From: an uncultured Mycoplasmatota bacterium
GTDB taxonomy: Bacteria; Bacillota_I; Bacilli_A; RF39; UBA660
Direction: 5' to 3'
NCBI GenBank assembly: GCA_900549625.1
Contig: URPE01000027.1
Span: 1 to 13,067, forward strand
DNA length: 13,067 bases
Shown here: piece by piece, positions 7,215 to 13,067 of the stretch
How the letters are laid out: the number at the start of each line of letters is the position of its first letter
Numbering within the stretch: position 1 is the stretch's first letter
The notes under the pieces: model-generated
The model's input: the letters and a program-made list of their open reading frames with translations, nothing else
What the model was told of the DNA's origin: nothing
The model's database searches: none
Program-made: the position numbers and the translations under genes

Positions 7215-8895
7215 AATTTTCCTCACATTCTATTACTATCTCTTGATATTTGGAAATAGCAGTGCTTTTTAAATCAGTAACAATGGTTAAGTCATTTTCA
7301 TTTTTAGTTACTAACTCATATTTCGTTACTTTTATTGTATCATTATTTTGATATTTTACACGATTATATTTTAAAGGTATTAAGAAAAATGGTTTGTTTT
7401 GCTGTAATACCAAGTTATCATATGAATTAATATCATAAGTTATTTCTGTTGGAACAAAGTAAATTTTAACACCCTTTTTTAATGTAACTATATAAGTTGT
7501 TTCACTCTCATTAATACCATTTAAGGGAGCTTGAAAGCGTTTATTAGAAGCACAAATGACACCTTCTTTTGGTATGGTACCTTTAAAGAATACATTAATA
7601 TCATCTAAGATAATTGAAGGTTTTATGTTATCTAATTTACTGAACTCATCATTAATTGAAGCCTTGCAATCAGATACTTTAGTAGTATTAATATTTTTAA
7701 AATATTTAACTTTCATTAGAATATTAGAAGGATTATTTAAAAGATCAATTAATTCATTTATGACACTATCAGTTATAGGACTCTTTTTTATATTTATAAT
7801 ATCATAGACGTATTTTAATATAGAATGATATATGATTAATGTGTTTTGATCTTCTTTAGAAAGGTTTTTATATTCTGTTTCTAGGATATTCATTATTTGT
7901 TCATAAGTGTATTTTGCATTATCATCATTTTTTAATAAAAGACCAGGCTCTGTAAATTTTATGTTATCAAATTCACATAAATAATCACCTTGAGTTCTGA
8001 TATCAATATCTGGAATAAGCATATATTTTTCAGCGATTCTTTTTTGTTCATTATCTTTATAATCTTTAAAAGAAACAATACTAGAAATGGAACTTTCACC
8101 CTTTAACTTATCTAAGATATTGTTTATATCAGACATTGTTTTTAGGGGATATTTTTTCTTACTTTTATATTCATTTATGGTATTAATGCTCTTATTTATT
8201 AATTCAATTTCTAAAGGTAGTTTAATTAACTCATATTTATTTTTAATTCCAGATTCATCGCTTTCCATAGATTTTAAAAAAGCAATTAAAACAGTGATAT
8301 AACTTTCTATTTGTTCTTTAGACGTAGCGTTTGTAATAAAACTTTCCATTTCTTCAATGTCTTTATCATAGTTATTTAGGACTTCTTCATTTGTTGTTTT
8401 TTCAGACTTATGATAGTCATTTTTTAATATTTTGGCTATTAGCTCTGCTAACTCTTCTTTCTTTTTGAAATATTCTTTATTCATCTTTTCTAGATTTAAG
8501 TAAGTTGTATTTTGAATGTTTATTTTTTCAGTAATTAGTTGGACTAAAATAAGGGCTGTTCTTTTAATTCTTATAAGATAGCTTTGTTCTTTTTTTGTTT
8601 TTATAGCGGTAGTATTTTCTTTATCCTTAAAGGAAGGAACGGGATTAACTACTTTGTAATTATCGAATGTTACTACTTTATTTTCTTTCTTCTTGTAATC
8701 ATAATAGTTTTGTAAAAATGATGCACATTCATTTATATCATTTGGAATATAAACCCTGGTTAAATCGCCATAGTAAGGGTGTTTATAAGTGTATGTAAAA
8801 CCATTACCTAAGAGTCCTGCATACAAAAAAGGTTCTTTGTTTAAAGAATAGAAACCATATTTATTAAGTTGTATTTTTAATTCTTGTAATTCCAC
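7207..8895 (-). CDS. Unrecognised 562-residue soluble protein
   Basis: I do not recognise this family. There is no signal peptide and no clear TM segment. Residues 20-60 look globular and aromatic-rich (GNGFTYTYKHPYYGDLTRVY). Residues 105-265 are highly charged and helical, with likely coiled-coil stretches (EYFKKKEELAELIAKILKND). Residues 285-395 are mixed, and residues 430-562 look beta-rich with GVKIYFVPTEITYD. Two coiled-coil arms between terminal domains would suit a scaffold or an intracellular adaptor. The start is GTG at 8895, with GAGG 8 bases upstream and an excellent promoter. It leads an apparent operon with the HAAS membrane protein (8-base overlap) and the GNAT enzyme. Coupling to the HAAS gene suggests the product meets that membrane protein. 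The coding call is firm; the function is unknown. Confidence 0.85.
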   Translation of the reverse strand: MELQELKIQLNKYGFYSLNKEPFLYAGLLGNGFTYTYKHPYYGDLTRVYIPNDINECASFLQNYYDYKKKENKVVTFDNYKVVNPVPSFKDKENTTAIKTKKEQSYLIRIKRTALILVQLITEKINIQNTTYLNLEKMNKEYFKKKEELAELIAKILKNDYHKSEKTTNEEVLNNYDKDIEEMESFITNATSKEQIESYITVLIAFLKSMESDESGIKNKYELIKLPLEIELINKSINTINEYKSKKKYPLKTMSDINNILDKLKGESSISSIVSFKDYKDNEQKRIAEKYMLIPDIDIRTQGDYLCEFDNIKFTEPGLLLKNDDNAKYTYEQIMNILETEYKNLSKEDQNTLIIYHSILKYVYDIINIKKSPITDSVINELIDLLNNPSNILMKVKYFKNINTTKVSDCKASINDEFSKLDNIKPSIILDDINVFFKGTIPKEGVICASNKRFQAPLNGINESETTYIVTLKKGVKIYFVPTEITYDINSYDNLVLQQNKPFFLIPLKYNRVKYQNNDTIKVTKYELVTKNENDLTIVTDLKSTAISKYQEIVIECEENYE

Positions 8896-8919
8896 TTTAT
8901 CAACCTCTTTATAGTTAAT

Positions 8920-8948
8920 ATTTTATCACGGATACAATTAGTTGTAAA
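8920..8948 (-). promoter_or_regulatory. Promoter of the 562-aa/HAAS/GNAT operon
   Basis: On the minus strand TTTACA (8948-8943, 5/6) and TAAAAT (8925-8920, 5/6) are exactly 17 bases apart, with a TGA extension before the -10. It diverges from the DUF308 gene promoter about 110 bases away. Confidence 0.75.
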
Positions 8949-9055
8949 TTGTTTTGGAATCATGGTATCAACATAAAGAAAGCAGAATTAATAAGGTAAG
9001 GCCTTTTAAAATAAAATTTTTTTTATAGTAATATAAAGACTTTTTAATGTAAATT

Positions 9056-9064
9056 TGATACAAT
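9056..9064 (+). promoter_or_regulatory. Extended -10 promoter of the DUF308 gene
   Basis: TGATACAAT contains a TGn extension and a 5/6 -10 box (9059-9064). No good -35 box is seen at the right distance, which an extended -10 can compensate. The GGGAGG ribosome site begins only 6 bases downstream (9070-9075), so the leader is very short. Confidence 0.5.
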
Positions 9065-9082
9065 TTAAAGGGAGGCGTGGAT

Positions 9083-9616
9083 ATGAAAGTTACTGTAGTT
9101 GACAAGAATTATAAGGGACAAGATAGTTCTTTAGTGTATTCAATTATTTTACTAGTACTAGGGATATTTTTAACACTTAATGCTAATGGAGTTTTAAATA
9201 TTGTTTTTGATATTTTAGGGTCTTTAGTTATGATTTATGGTGTTTATAAATTAGTAATGGCTCTTAAGTTAAAGAAAGATTTTAAGACAGCCAATAATAG
9301 TTTAATGTCATCTAGTATTATTAGTTTGATATTTGGATTATTAATTATAATTTTATCCCAGGTACTAATAAATGCAATTAATGTCGTAACAGGAATATGG
9401 TTAATTTTTATGGGGATAAGTAAGTTAAATGTTGCCTTATCTATAGGCTCTATTAAAGAGAAAGATTTTATAGTTAGTTTAATTAGTTCTATTTTAATCA
9501 TTGGGCTTGGTCTTTATACGATTATGAGTCAAAATGTTGTATTAACTATCATTGGTATTTTATTAATTATATATTCTGTTATAGATATTATTAATTATAT
9601 TGTTAGAAATAAGTAG
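9083..9616 (+). CDS. DUF308/HdeD-like six-TM membrane protein
   Basis: This 177-residue protein consists almost entirely of three hydrophobic hairpins (about 16-33/37-61, 73-92/96-118, 128-147/150-173). Each repeats the pattern of a short Gly-rich helix, a few residues including Asn, and a second helix ending in G or Y plus K, as in GIFLTLNANGVLNIVFDILG. This is the layout of DUF308/HdeD membrane proteins, which are linked to acid or envelope stress in some bacteria but lack a defined activity. The ATG at 9083 is chosen because GGAGG (9071-9075) is 7 bases upstream; the GTG at 9077 would be only 1 base from it. This is the only plus-strand gene in the window, divergent from the 8895 operon and convergent with the thioredoxin gene. 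Confidence 0.82.
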   Translation: MKVTVVDKNYKGQDSSLVYSIILLVLGIFLTLNANGVLNIVFDILGSLVMIYGVYKLVMALKLKKDFKTANNSLMSSSIISLIFGLLIIILSQVLINAINVVTGIWLIFMGISKLNVALSIGSIKEKDFIVSLISSILIIGLGLYTIMSQNVVLTIIGILLIIYSVIDIINYIVRNK

Positions 9617-9647
9617 AAAAAAAACATCGTTATTTTGATGTTTTTTT
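9617..9647. terminator. Bidirectional terminator between convergent genes
   Basis: A run of A (9617-9624) plus CATC (9625-9628) pairs with GATG (9637-9640) plus a T run (9641-9647), giving an 11-pair stem and an 8-base loop. The stop codon of the minus-strand thioredoxin gene (9632-9630) lies in the loop, so its last codons form one arm. The DUF308 stop codon is just before the stem. It can serve both strands. Confidence 0.85.
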
Positions 9648-10427
9648 ATTTGTTTGCTTTTTAGCAGTTGGTTTTTTGTTTGTAGTTGTTTTCTTAGTAG
9701 TTGTTTTTTTAGCAGTTTGTTTAGAACTTGTTTTCTTTTTAGGACTAGAAGATTTTTTGTGTTCAGTAGAAACTTTAGGCTCAGAAACTACTTTTTCTTC
9801 TTTAACAGTTTCTTTTTTTACTTCAACTTTTGGTTCTTCTTTTTGTGACTTTGTTTTTACAACTGAATCATTATCTTCTTTTTTTTCTAGTGAAGATGTA
9901 TCACTTTCAACACCACGTCTTGCAAAGTAGATTGTAGCACCTAATACGATAACAACACCTAGTATAATTAATACGCTTATTAAACTACTATTATCATTTG
10001 ATGCGCCATCTTCATACTCAGAAACTAAATCTTTTAGGGTGTCTGTGTAATTATCATCATTATAAACTTTTTTTATTTGTTCTTTAAATGCTTCTCCATA
10101 ACTAGATGTATAGCCATTCCAAGTTTTATCACCAATAATAATGTAAGGTACACCATTTAGAGTATCACCCATTTTTTCAGCAACTTTGCTTGCTAGTTCA
10201 GCATTCTTTTTATTGTTCCAAATTTCAAATTCTTTTAAAACAAACATATCTTTATATTCACTGTCATCTGCTAAGCTTGTAAAGAATGTTTTAGCAGCGG
10301 CACAGTAACTACAAGTTTCACCTTTAAAGAAATAAATGGTAACTGGTTCTTTTGCCTCAACTTTAAAAGGCATTATTAAACACATTAATAAACCAACTAA
10401 AAATAAACCTAAGCTTTTCTTTTTCAT
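9630..10427 (-). CDS. Exported thioredoxin-fold protein with TM and Lys-rich tail
   Basis: This 265-residue protein starts with a signal peptide (hydrophobic 6-20, V23-E24-A25 a plausible signal peptidase I site). A thioredoxin-fold domain follows (about 27-140), with active site C39-S-Y-C42 after a beta strand (VTIYFFKGET) and a cis-Pro loop NGVPYIIIGD (P94). A TM spans 149-168, followed by ARR. By the positive-inside rule, the last about 95 residues are cytoplasmic. They are low-complexity: first Glu/Lys-rich, then Lys/Thr/Ser-rich with repeated KKTTTKK-like units, resembling nucleic-acid or polyanion-binding histone H1-like tails. The outer domain could oxidise, reduce or isomerise disulfides of surface proteins; the direction cannot be read from CSYC. 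The ATG at 10427 has GGAAGG upstream and follows the 41-aa gene by 35 bases. The basic tail is an unusual addition to an envelope thioredoxin. Confidence 0.86.
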   Translation of the reverse strand: MKKKSLGLFLVGLLMCLIMPFKVEAKEPVTIYFFKGETCSYCAAAKTFFTSLADDSEYKDMFVLKEFEIWNNKKNAELASKVAEKMGDTLNGVPYIIIGDKTWNGYTSSYGEAFKEQIKKVYNDDNYTDTLKDLVSEYEDGASNDNSSLISVLIILGVVIVLGATIYFARRGVESDTSSLEKKEDNDSVVKTKSQKEEPKVEVKKETVKEEKVVSEPKVSTEHKKSSSPKKKTSSKQTAKKTTTKKTTTNKKPTAKKQTNKKTSK

Positions 10428-10449
10428 TTTTTAACACCTTCCTTTTGAC

Positions 10450-10458
10450 ATTATAGCA
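10450..10458 (-). promoter_or_regulatory. Extended -10 promoter of the thioredoxin gene
   Basis: On the minus strand TGCTATAAT is a perfect extended -10 (TATAAT 10455-10450). No -35 of quality is seen at 16-18 bases. It lies between the stop codon of the 41-aa gene and the GGAAGG site, giving a leader of about 16 bases. Confidence 0.6.
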
Positions 10459-10462
10459 AATC

Positions 10463-10588
10463 TTAAGGGGAAATACTAGTTTTTTCGTTGATACTTTTAT
10501 TCATATTATAAGACATTATGCAGATAATTCCTAAGATTGCCATGATGCTTATGGTACAAACTAATAGACTTTTAATTTTACTTCTCAT
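10463..10588 (-). CDS. 41-residue single-TM peptide
   Basis: A short open frame with good translation signals: AAAGGTGA stands about 5 bases before the ATG at 10588. The product has a basic N-terminus (MRSKIKS), a hydrophobic segment at about 8-27 (LLVCTISIMAILGIICIM) and a polar tail to residue 41. The positive-inside rule places the N-terminus in the cytoplasm. It has two cysteines in or near the membrane segment (C11 and C23) and sits directly upstream of the exported thioredoxin gene on the same strand. It could be a subunit or small regulator of a neighbouring membrane protein. No known family is recognised. A possible -10 (TACAAT) lies upstream near 10610, but no convincing -35. Confidence 0.6.
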   Translation of the reverse strand: MRSKIKSLLVCTISIMAILGIICIMSYNMNKSINEKTSISP

Positions 10589-10645
10589 TTTATTCACCTT
10601 TCATATTGTACTTATTAATTTTGATAATTGTGTGAAATATACACG

Positions 10646-10671
10646 AAAAAAGAAGAGATTAGTCTTCTTTT
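10646..10671 (-). terminator. Terminator of the CotF-like pair with stop codon in loop
   Basis: On the minus strand AAAAGAAGA (10671-10663) pairs perfectly with TCTTCTTTT (10656-10648) around a six-base loop, and T continues to 10646. The stop codon TAA (10661-10659) lies at the loop/stem junction, so the last codons (K-E-D) form the left arm. Confidence 0.8.
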
Positions 10672-10916
10672 AAAGTATTAGTAAATTTATTTAAGACTTT
10701 TGATACTTTGATTTCACTTATATTTTCTGTTTTATAAATACCGGCACTCACCATTAACGTGTATAACTCACTTTGTAAATCTAACATAGTCATTAAAGTG
10801 TTTTTAAAAGTTTCATTAATCTTTTTGGTACCGGATTCGATAGAACCATGAAGACATAAGTCACTCATTACTTTTAAATCCCATAGAATACCTTCTAATG
10901 CAATTTTACTTTCCAT
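10659..10916 (-). CDS. Small helical protein resembling CotF-type coat proteins
   Basis: An 85-residue all-helical protein: LEGILWDLKVMSDLCLHGSIES, a second helix of charged and polar residues, then LDLQSELYTLMVSAGIYKTEN. The last block matches the pattern of CotF/ferritin-like spore coat proteins, in which a helix ending in Met plus a few residues and G-x-Y precedes a tail; the N-terminal HGSIES pattern is also familiar from clostridial coat proteins. The ATG at 10916 lies within the 3' end of the upstream gene (11-base overlap) and follows GGGGGT by 4 bases. It probably works with that neighbour. No other sporulation gene is in this window, so the coat role is a tentative family call. Confidence 0.6.
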   Translation of the reverse strand: MESKIALEGILWDLKVMSDLCLHGSIESGTKKINETFKNTLMTMLDLQSELYTLMVSAGIYKTENISEIKVSKVLNKFTNTLKED

Positions 10917-11100
10917 AGTTACCCCCGTTCAATAAGTCATAAAAGCTTTGATAACTTTTATCAACATTTCTTTCAATTTTTTTTAACATTTTTGTTTCAT
11001 CATCTTGGGTTAAACATTCTTTATTTAAACACAGATGACTTTTAAAATACATTAAATGATTTAACGTATCTTCAATATACAACAATTCTTTTTCACTCAT
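10906..11100 (-). CDS. Small helical partner protein, 64 residues, possibly CotF-related
   Basis: The start is placed at the ATG at 11100 (MSEKELLYIED), which has GGGTGA 4 bases upstream. An ATG 12 bases earlier (11112) has no ribosome site. The protein is helical and charged, with two cysteines at about residues 24 and 29 in a short turn (LCLNKEC), then QDDETKMLKKIERNVDKSYQSFYDLL. It could be a truncated relative of the next gene: two helices followed by the Tyr-Phe-Leu end. It overlaps the next gene by 11 bases, so the pair is translationally coupled. Beyond the helical content and pairing, no function can be assigned. Confidence 0.62.
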   Translation of the reverse strand: MSEKELLYIEDTLNHLMYFKSHLCLNKECLTQDDETKMLKKIERNVDKSYQSFYDLLNGGNYGK

Positions 11101-11108
11101 ATTATCAC

Positions 11109-11123
11109 CCATTTATATAATGG
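11109..11123 (-). promoter_or_regulatory. Dyad before the CotF-like pair
   Basis: CCATT (11109-11113) and AATGG (11119-11123) form a perfect five-base dyad around TATAT, directly before the GGGTGA ribosome site and over a possible -10 (TTATAT, 11120-11115). It may be an operator or a hairpin near the ribosome site; it may also be chance. Confidence 0.25.
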
Positions 11124-11133
11124 ACGAAAAAAC

Positions 11134-11179
11134 AAAAAAAATACCTAAAACAAACTCATTTGTTCATTTTGAGGTATTT
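11134..11179 (-). terminator. Nested-hairpin terminator inside the radical SAM gene end
   Basis: On the minus strand AAATACCT (11179-11172) pairs perfectly with AGGTATTT (11146-11139). Within its loop AACAAA (11164-11159) pairs with TTTGTT (11154-11149) around four bases. A T run (11140-11134) follows. The stem contains the last 11 codons of the gene and part of its TAG stop (11147-11145). Confidence 0.75.
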
Positions 11180-12032
11180 CTTTTTTATAATCTTCGATAA
11201 TCATATCCATGTCAGTTAATATTTTATTTTCACTACACTTTTTTAAATATAATTCCATTAAATGTCTATAGTGCAGAGAATTACAAAAGTTTTTATTGCC
11301 ATAGACTGCAATATAGTCTTCTTTTAAACCAGGATAAAGAATATCTAAAGCATTGTAATAATAGTCTCTTTGATTAGTTTTTAAGTTCATGCCCATTTTA
11401 GTGTAAATGAACTTGGCATCACATTCTTTGCTTTTAACAATCATATTTAAAATATTTTCTTCTGTATCAGTTAAAAATGGTAAGACAGGTGTCATTAGAA
11501 CACCAGCATATAAGCCTTCTTTGCGTAATTTTTTTAGAACCTCGAAACGTCTAGTAGAACTAATAACATTTGGTTCTATTTTTTTGGCTAATTCATCATC
11601 ATAAGTAATTATAGATATTTTTATAATAACACTGTTTTTCTTGGCTATTTCTTTTAATAGGTCAATGTCTCTTAATATTAAATCACTTTTGGTATCAATG
11701 GATACACCAAAACCATATTTTAATATTAATTCTAAGGCTTGTCTTGTAAGGCATAAATTTTCTTCTTCTTTATTATATGGGTCAGATAAACTACCAAAGG
11801 AAACAACTCCTTTTAAGCCTTTACTTTTTAATTCTTCTTCTAATATTTCTATGGCATTTTCTTTAATTCTTACTTCATCAAAGTTATCAATATGATAGGC
11901 TTCGCACCTAGAATCACAGTAAATGCACCCGAAAGGACACCCTTTATAAAGATTCATATGGTAATCAATACCAAACCATCTATTACCTTGGTTTGATTTA
12001 GTCATAATTGTTTTTGTTTTTAATACGTCCAT
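11145..12032 (-). CDS. SPL-like radical SAM protein (COG1533 type), beta-clamp-like C-terminus
   Basis: A 295-residue radical SAM enzyme. The cluster motif is C32-P-F-G-C36-I-Y-C39, preceded by MNLYKGCPFGC; a 4Fe-4S cluster there cleaves SAM. VSFGSLSDPYN (74-84) and LTRQALELI (93-101) match the spore photoproduct lyase-like/Rv2578c-like group (SplB, COG1533), annotated broadly as DNA repair photolyases, though few members have a proven reaction. True SplB is longer and uses a conserved Cys near the C-terminus; C250 and C265 lie in the C-terminal region here, but their role is unknown. The protein ends QMSLF, close to the QLxLF consensus that binds the DNA polymerase III beta clamp, which would suit a repair role. 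The ATG at 12032 has GGGGGTG 6 bases upstream. A strong promoter precedes it. Confidence 0.88.
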   Translation of the reverse strand: MDVLKTKTIMTKSNQGNRWFGIDYHMNLYKGCPFGCIYCDSRCEAYHIDNFDEVRIKENAIEILEEELKSKGLKGVVSFGSLSDPYNKEEENLCLTRQALELILKYGFGVSIDTKSDLILRDIDLLKEIAKKNSVIIKISIITYDDELAKKIEPNVISSTRRFEVLKKLRKEGLYAGVLMTPVLPFLTDTEENILNMIVKSKECDAKFIYTKMGMNLKTNQRDYYYNALDILYPGLKEDYIAVYGNKNFCNSLHYRHLMELYLKKCSENKILTDMDMIIEDYKKEIPQNEQMSLF

Positions 12033-12058
12033 TGCAACACCCCCATTGGTATATGCTT

Positions 12059-12087
12059 ATTATACAAAAAAAACAGATAAAATGCAA
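12059..12087 (-). promoter_or_regulatory. Promoter of the radical SAM gene
   Basis: TTGCAT (12087-12082) and perfect TATAAT (12064-12059) lie 17 bases apart on the minus strand, with an eight-T tract in the spacer. The leader to the ATG at 12032 is about 20 bases. Confidence 0.65.
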
Positions 12088-12125
12088 ACGAATGTGCTAT
12101 ATATAAGTGGCCTATTTTACTAAAG

Positions 12126-12167
12126 AAAAAAAGACTTTATAGAAATAAGAGTTCTAAAAGTCCTTTT
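12126..12167 (-). terminator. Terminator of the BI-1 gene
   Basis: On the minus strand, 12167-12153 pairs with 12143-12126 (GACTTT with AAAGTC, AGA with TCT, one bulge) around a nine-base loop, and ends in seven T. Its base overlaps the stop codon TAA (12168-12166). Confidence 0.75.
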
Positions 12168-12816
12168 AATTATCATTTGATCGACCAAACAAATTTAGTA
12201 AATGGATAAATAAGTTAATGAAATCTAAGTATAGTTGTAAAGCTCCATATATAGCTAAATTATCTTCAGGTATAGCATTAAATTCACTCATGGCAAGAAT
12301 TTTATTAACGTCATAAGCCGTGTAACCTACAAATATTAAAACACCAATAATTGAGATAAATAAATCAAATGAACTGCTATTTAGAAAGAAATTAACTAGA
12401 GTGCAGATGATTACACCAATTAAAGCCATTAATAAGTATGTCCCCATTTTAGATAAGTCCATCTTAGTAGTTAAACCTATAAAAGCAAAGATGGCAAATA
12501 CTATGGCTGTTACTAAGAATACTAATACTAAAGATGTTAATTCAAAGGCTATAAAGTATACTGAGAATGTTAGACCTGTTACAAATGAGTATAATAAAAA
12601 GCATAGTTTAGCCATTGTAGGGCTCATTTTACTTATTCTTGCTGATAAGAATATTACAAGACCTATTTCTAGTATAAATGTAATGATTAGACCCGTGCTA
12701 GAAAATAAATTGATTATCATGTTTGGGTTCATAGCAACAAAGTAGCCTGTTGCAAATGTAACTAACAATCCTAAAAACATCCATCCAAATACTTTTGGCA
12801 AAATTTGATTTTTCAT
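12166..12816 (-). CDS. Bax inhibitor-1 family membrane protein (YetJ-like)
   Basis: This 216-residue protein has seven hydrophobic segments (about 10-28, 40-59, 70-89, 94-115, 126-144, 150-168, 190-210) and the family end GALQLYLDFINLFIHLLNLFG (191-211). In Bacillus subtilis YetJ, an aspartate pair (D171, D195) and R60 form a pH-sensitive latch for calcium leak; the matching positions here are D169 (in YTAYDV), D198 (in LYLDF) and R60 (in LSARI), so the latch looks intact. Likely role: pH-gated calcium or cation leak across the inner membrane. The ATG at 12816 follows a near-perfect AAGGAGG by 5 bases. It has its own strong promoter and terminator, so it is a single-gene unit. Confidence 0.93.
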   Translation of the reverse strand: MKNQILPKVFGWMFLGLLVTFATGYFVAMNPNMIINLFSSTGLIITFILEIGLVIFLSARISKMSPTMAKLCFLLYSFVTGLTFSVYFIAFELTSLVLVFLVTAIVFAIFAFIGLTTKMDLSKMGTYLLMALIGVIICTLVNFFLNSSSFDLFISIIGVLIFVGYTAYDVNKILAMSEFNAIPEDNLAIYGALQLYLDFINLFIHLLNLFGRSNDN

Positions 12817-12842
12817 AAATCCTCCTTTTTAATTATAGTTAG

Positions 12843-12871
12843 ATTATAGCAAATTTATGTTTTTTTGTAAA
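12843..12871 (-). promoter_or_regulatory. BI-1 gene promoter
   Basis: TTTACA (12871-12866) and TATAAT (12848-12843) lie 17 bases apart on the minus strand, with a TGC extension. It is the best match to consensus in the window, with a leader of about 20 bases before the ATG at 12816. Confidence 0.8.
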
Positions 12872-13067
12872 TTGGCGTTGTGATACATAATTGTATATTT
12901 TGTATAGTTATGTTTTAATTTTTTGATTAGATTGTACTAATATTTTTCTTTTTATATTTATATACAGTGTGCTATTTTTAAATAATATTAGATATTATTA
13001 TGATTTTTTTTAAAGAAATTTACGTAAAAAAAAAGAAAATGGGCTACTCATCTTGAATAATATAAGT
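12872..13067. other. AT-rich spacer with partial terminator at the edge
   Basis: No gene is seen. GGGCTACTCATC (13041-13052) is G/C-rich for this region and, read on the minus strand, is the right arm of a possible terminator followed by a nine-T run (13034-13026). Its left arm would lie outside the window. A short dyad ATACA/TGTAT (12883-12896) lies about 12 bases upstream of the BI-1 -35 box. Confidence 0.35.

Noticed and set aside
8998..9005. Palindrome AAGGCCTT with following T-rich DNA
   Set aside because: There is no upstream gene end on either strand that would need a terminator, and the stem is too short.
9654..9930. Two overlapping plus-strand frames rich in Phe, Ser and Val
   Set aside because: They are the antisense of the Lys/Thr-rich tail (AAG/AAA read backwards gives Phe/Leu codons), so the composition is an artefact.
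12401..12745. 114-codon plus-strand frame
   Set aside because: It is antisense to the BI-1 gene, which has family signatures, a promoter and a strong ribosome site.
12883..12896. ATACA/TGTAT dyad upstream of the BI-1 promoter as an operator
   Set aside because: Five AT-rich pairs with a four-base loop are expected by chance in such DNA; noted only within the spacer entry.
1..13067. Mobile element, CRISPR array, tRNA or defence system
   Set aside because: No transposase-like or nuclease-like protein, no spaced direct repeats and no tRNA-like fold were seen.

Overview
The window is very AT-rich. It uses UGA as a stop codon (1512-1514, in the stop/start overlap of two genes) and UGG for Trp, so it follows code 11 rather than the mycoplasma code. 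Ribosome binding sites are strong (GAGG, AAGGAGG) and promoters are vegetative-sigma type with frequent TGn-extended -10 boxes. The gene set (divergent TypA/BipA, BI-1, SPL-type radical SAM, HAAS-domain membrane protein, DUF308 protein, YihY, a SipW/TasA-like surface protein) points to a small-genome member of the Bacilli/Mollicutes side of the Firmicutes, such as an uncultured gut RF39-type lineage. The taxonomy is inference.

Layout, left to right; all genes are on the minus strand except one. (1) 1-479: 5' part of an exported surface protein gene. Its promoter has nine consecutive G residues between -35 and -10, the classic design of a phase-variable promoter. (2) 4039->682: a tight three-gene operon encoding a single-pass protein, a receptor with two solute-binding-like segments and a degenerate GGDEF domain, and a YihY/BrkB membrane protein. 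(3) 5927->4125: the translational GTPase TypA/BipA, with an unusual P-loop. (4) 8895->6085: a three-gene run of an unrecognised 562-aa protein, a HAAS-type two-TM protein and a GNAT acetyltransferase. (5) 9083-9616, plus strand: a six-TM DUF308/HdeD-like protein, convergent with (6) 10588->9630: a 41-aa single-TM peptide followed by an exported thioredoxin-fold protein with a lysine-rich cytoplasmic tail. (7) 11100->10659: two overlapping small helical proteins resembling CotF-type coat proteins. (8) 12032->11145: an SPL-like radical SAM protein ending in a beta-clamp-like pentapeptide. (9) 12816->12166: a Bax-inhibitor-1 family channel. The rest is AT-rich spacer.

Much of the content concerns the cell envelope: five multi- or single-pass membrane proteins, an exported thioredoxin and a surface protein, plus one envelope-sensing receptor. 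Gene ends are compact: several intrinsic terminators contain the stop codon or the last codons of the gene they end.

No mobile element, CRISPR array, tRNA or rRNA was seen. The most interesting items are the G9 promoter, the radical SAM protein with a clamp-like tail, the GGDEF receptor lacking its catalytic acidic residue, and the unrecognised 562-aa/HAAS gene pair.
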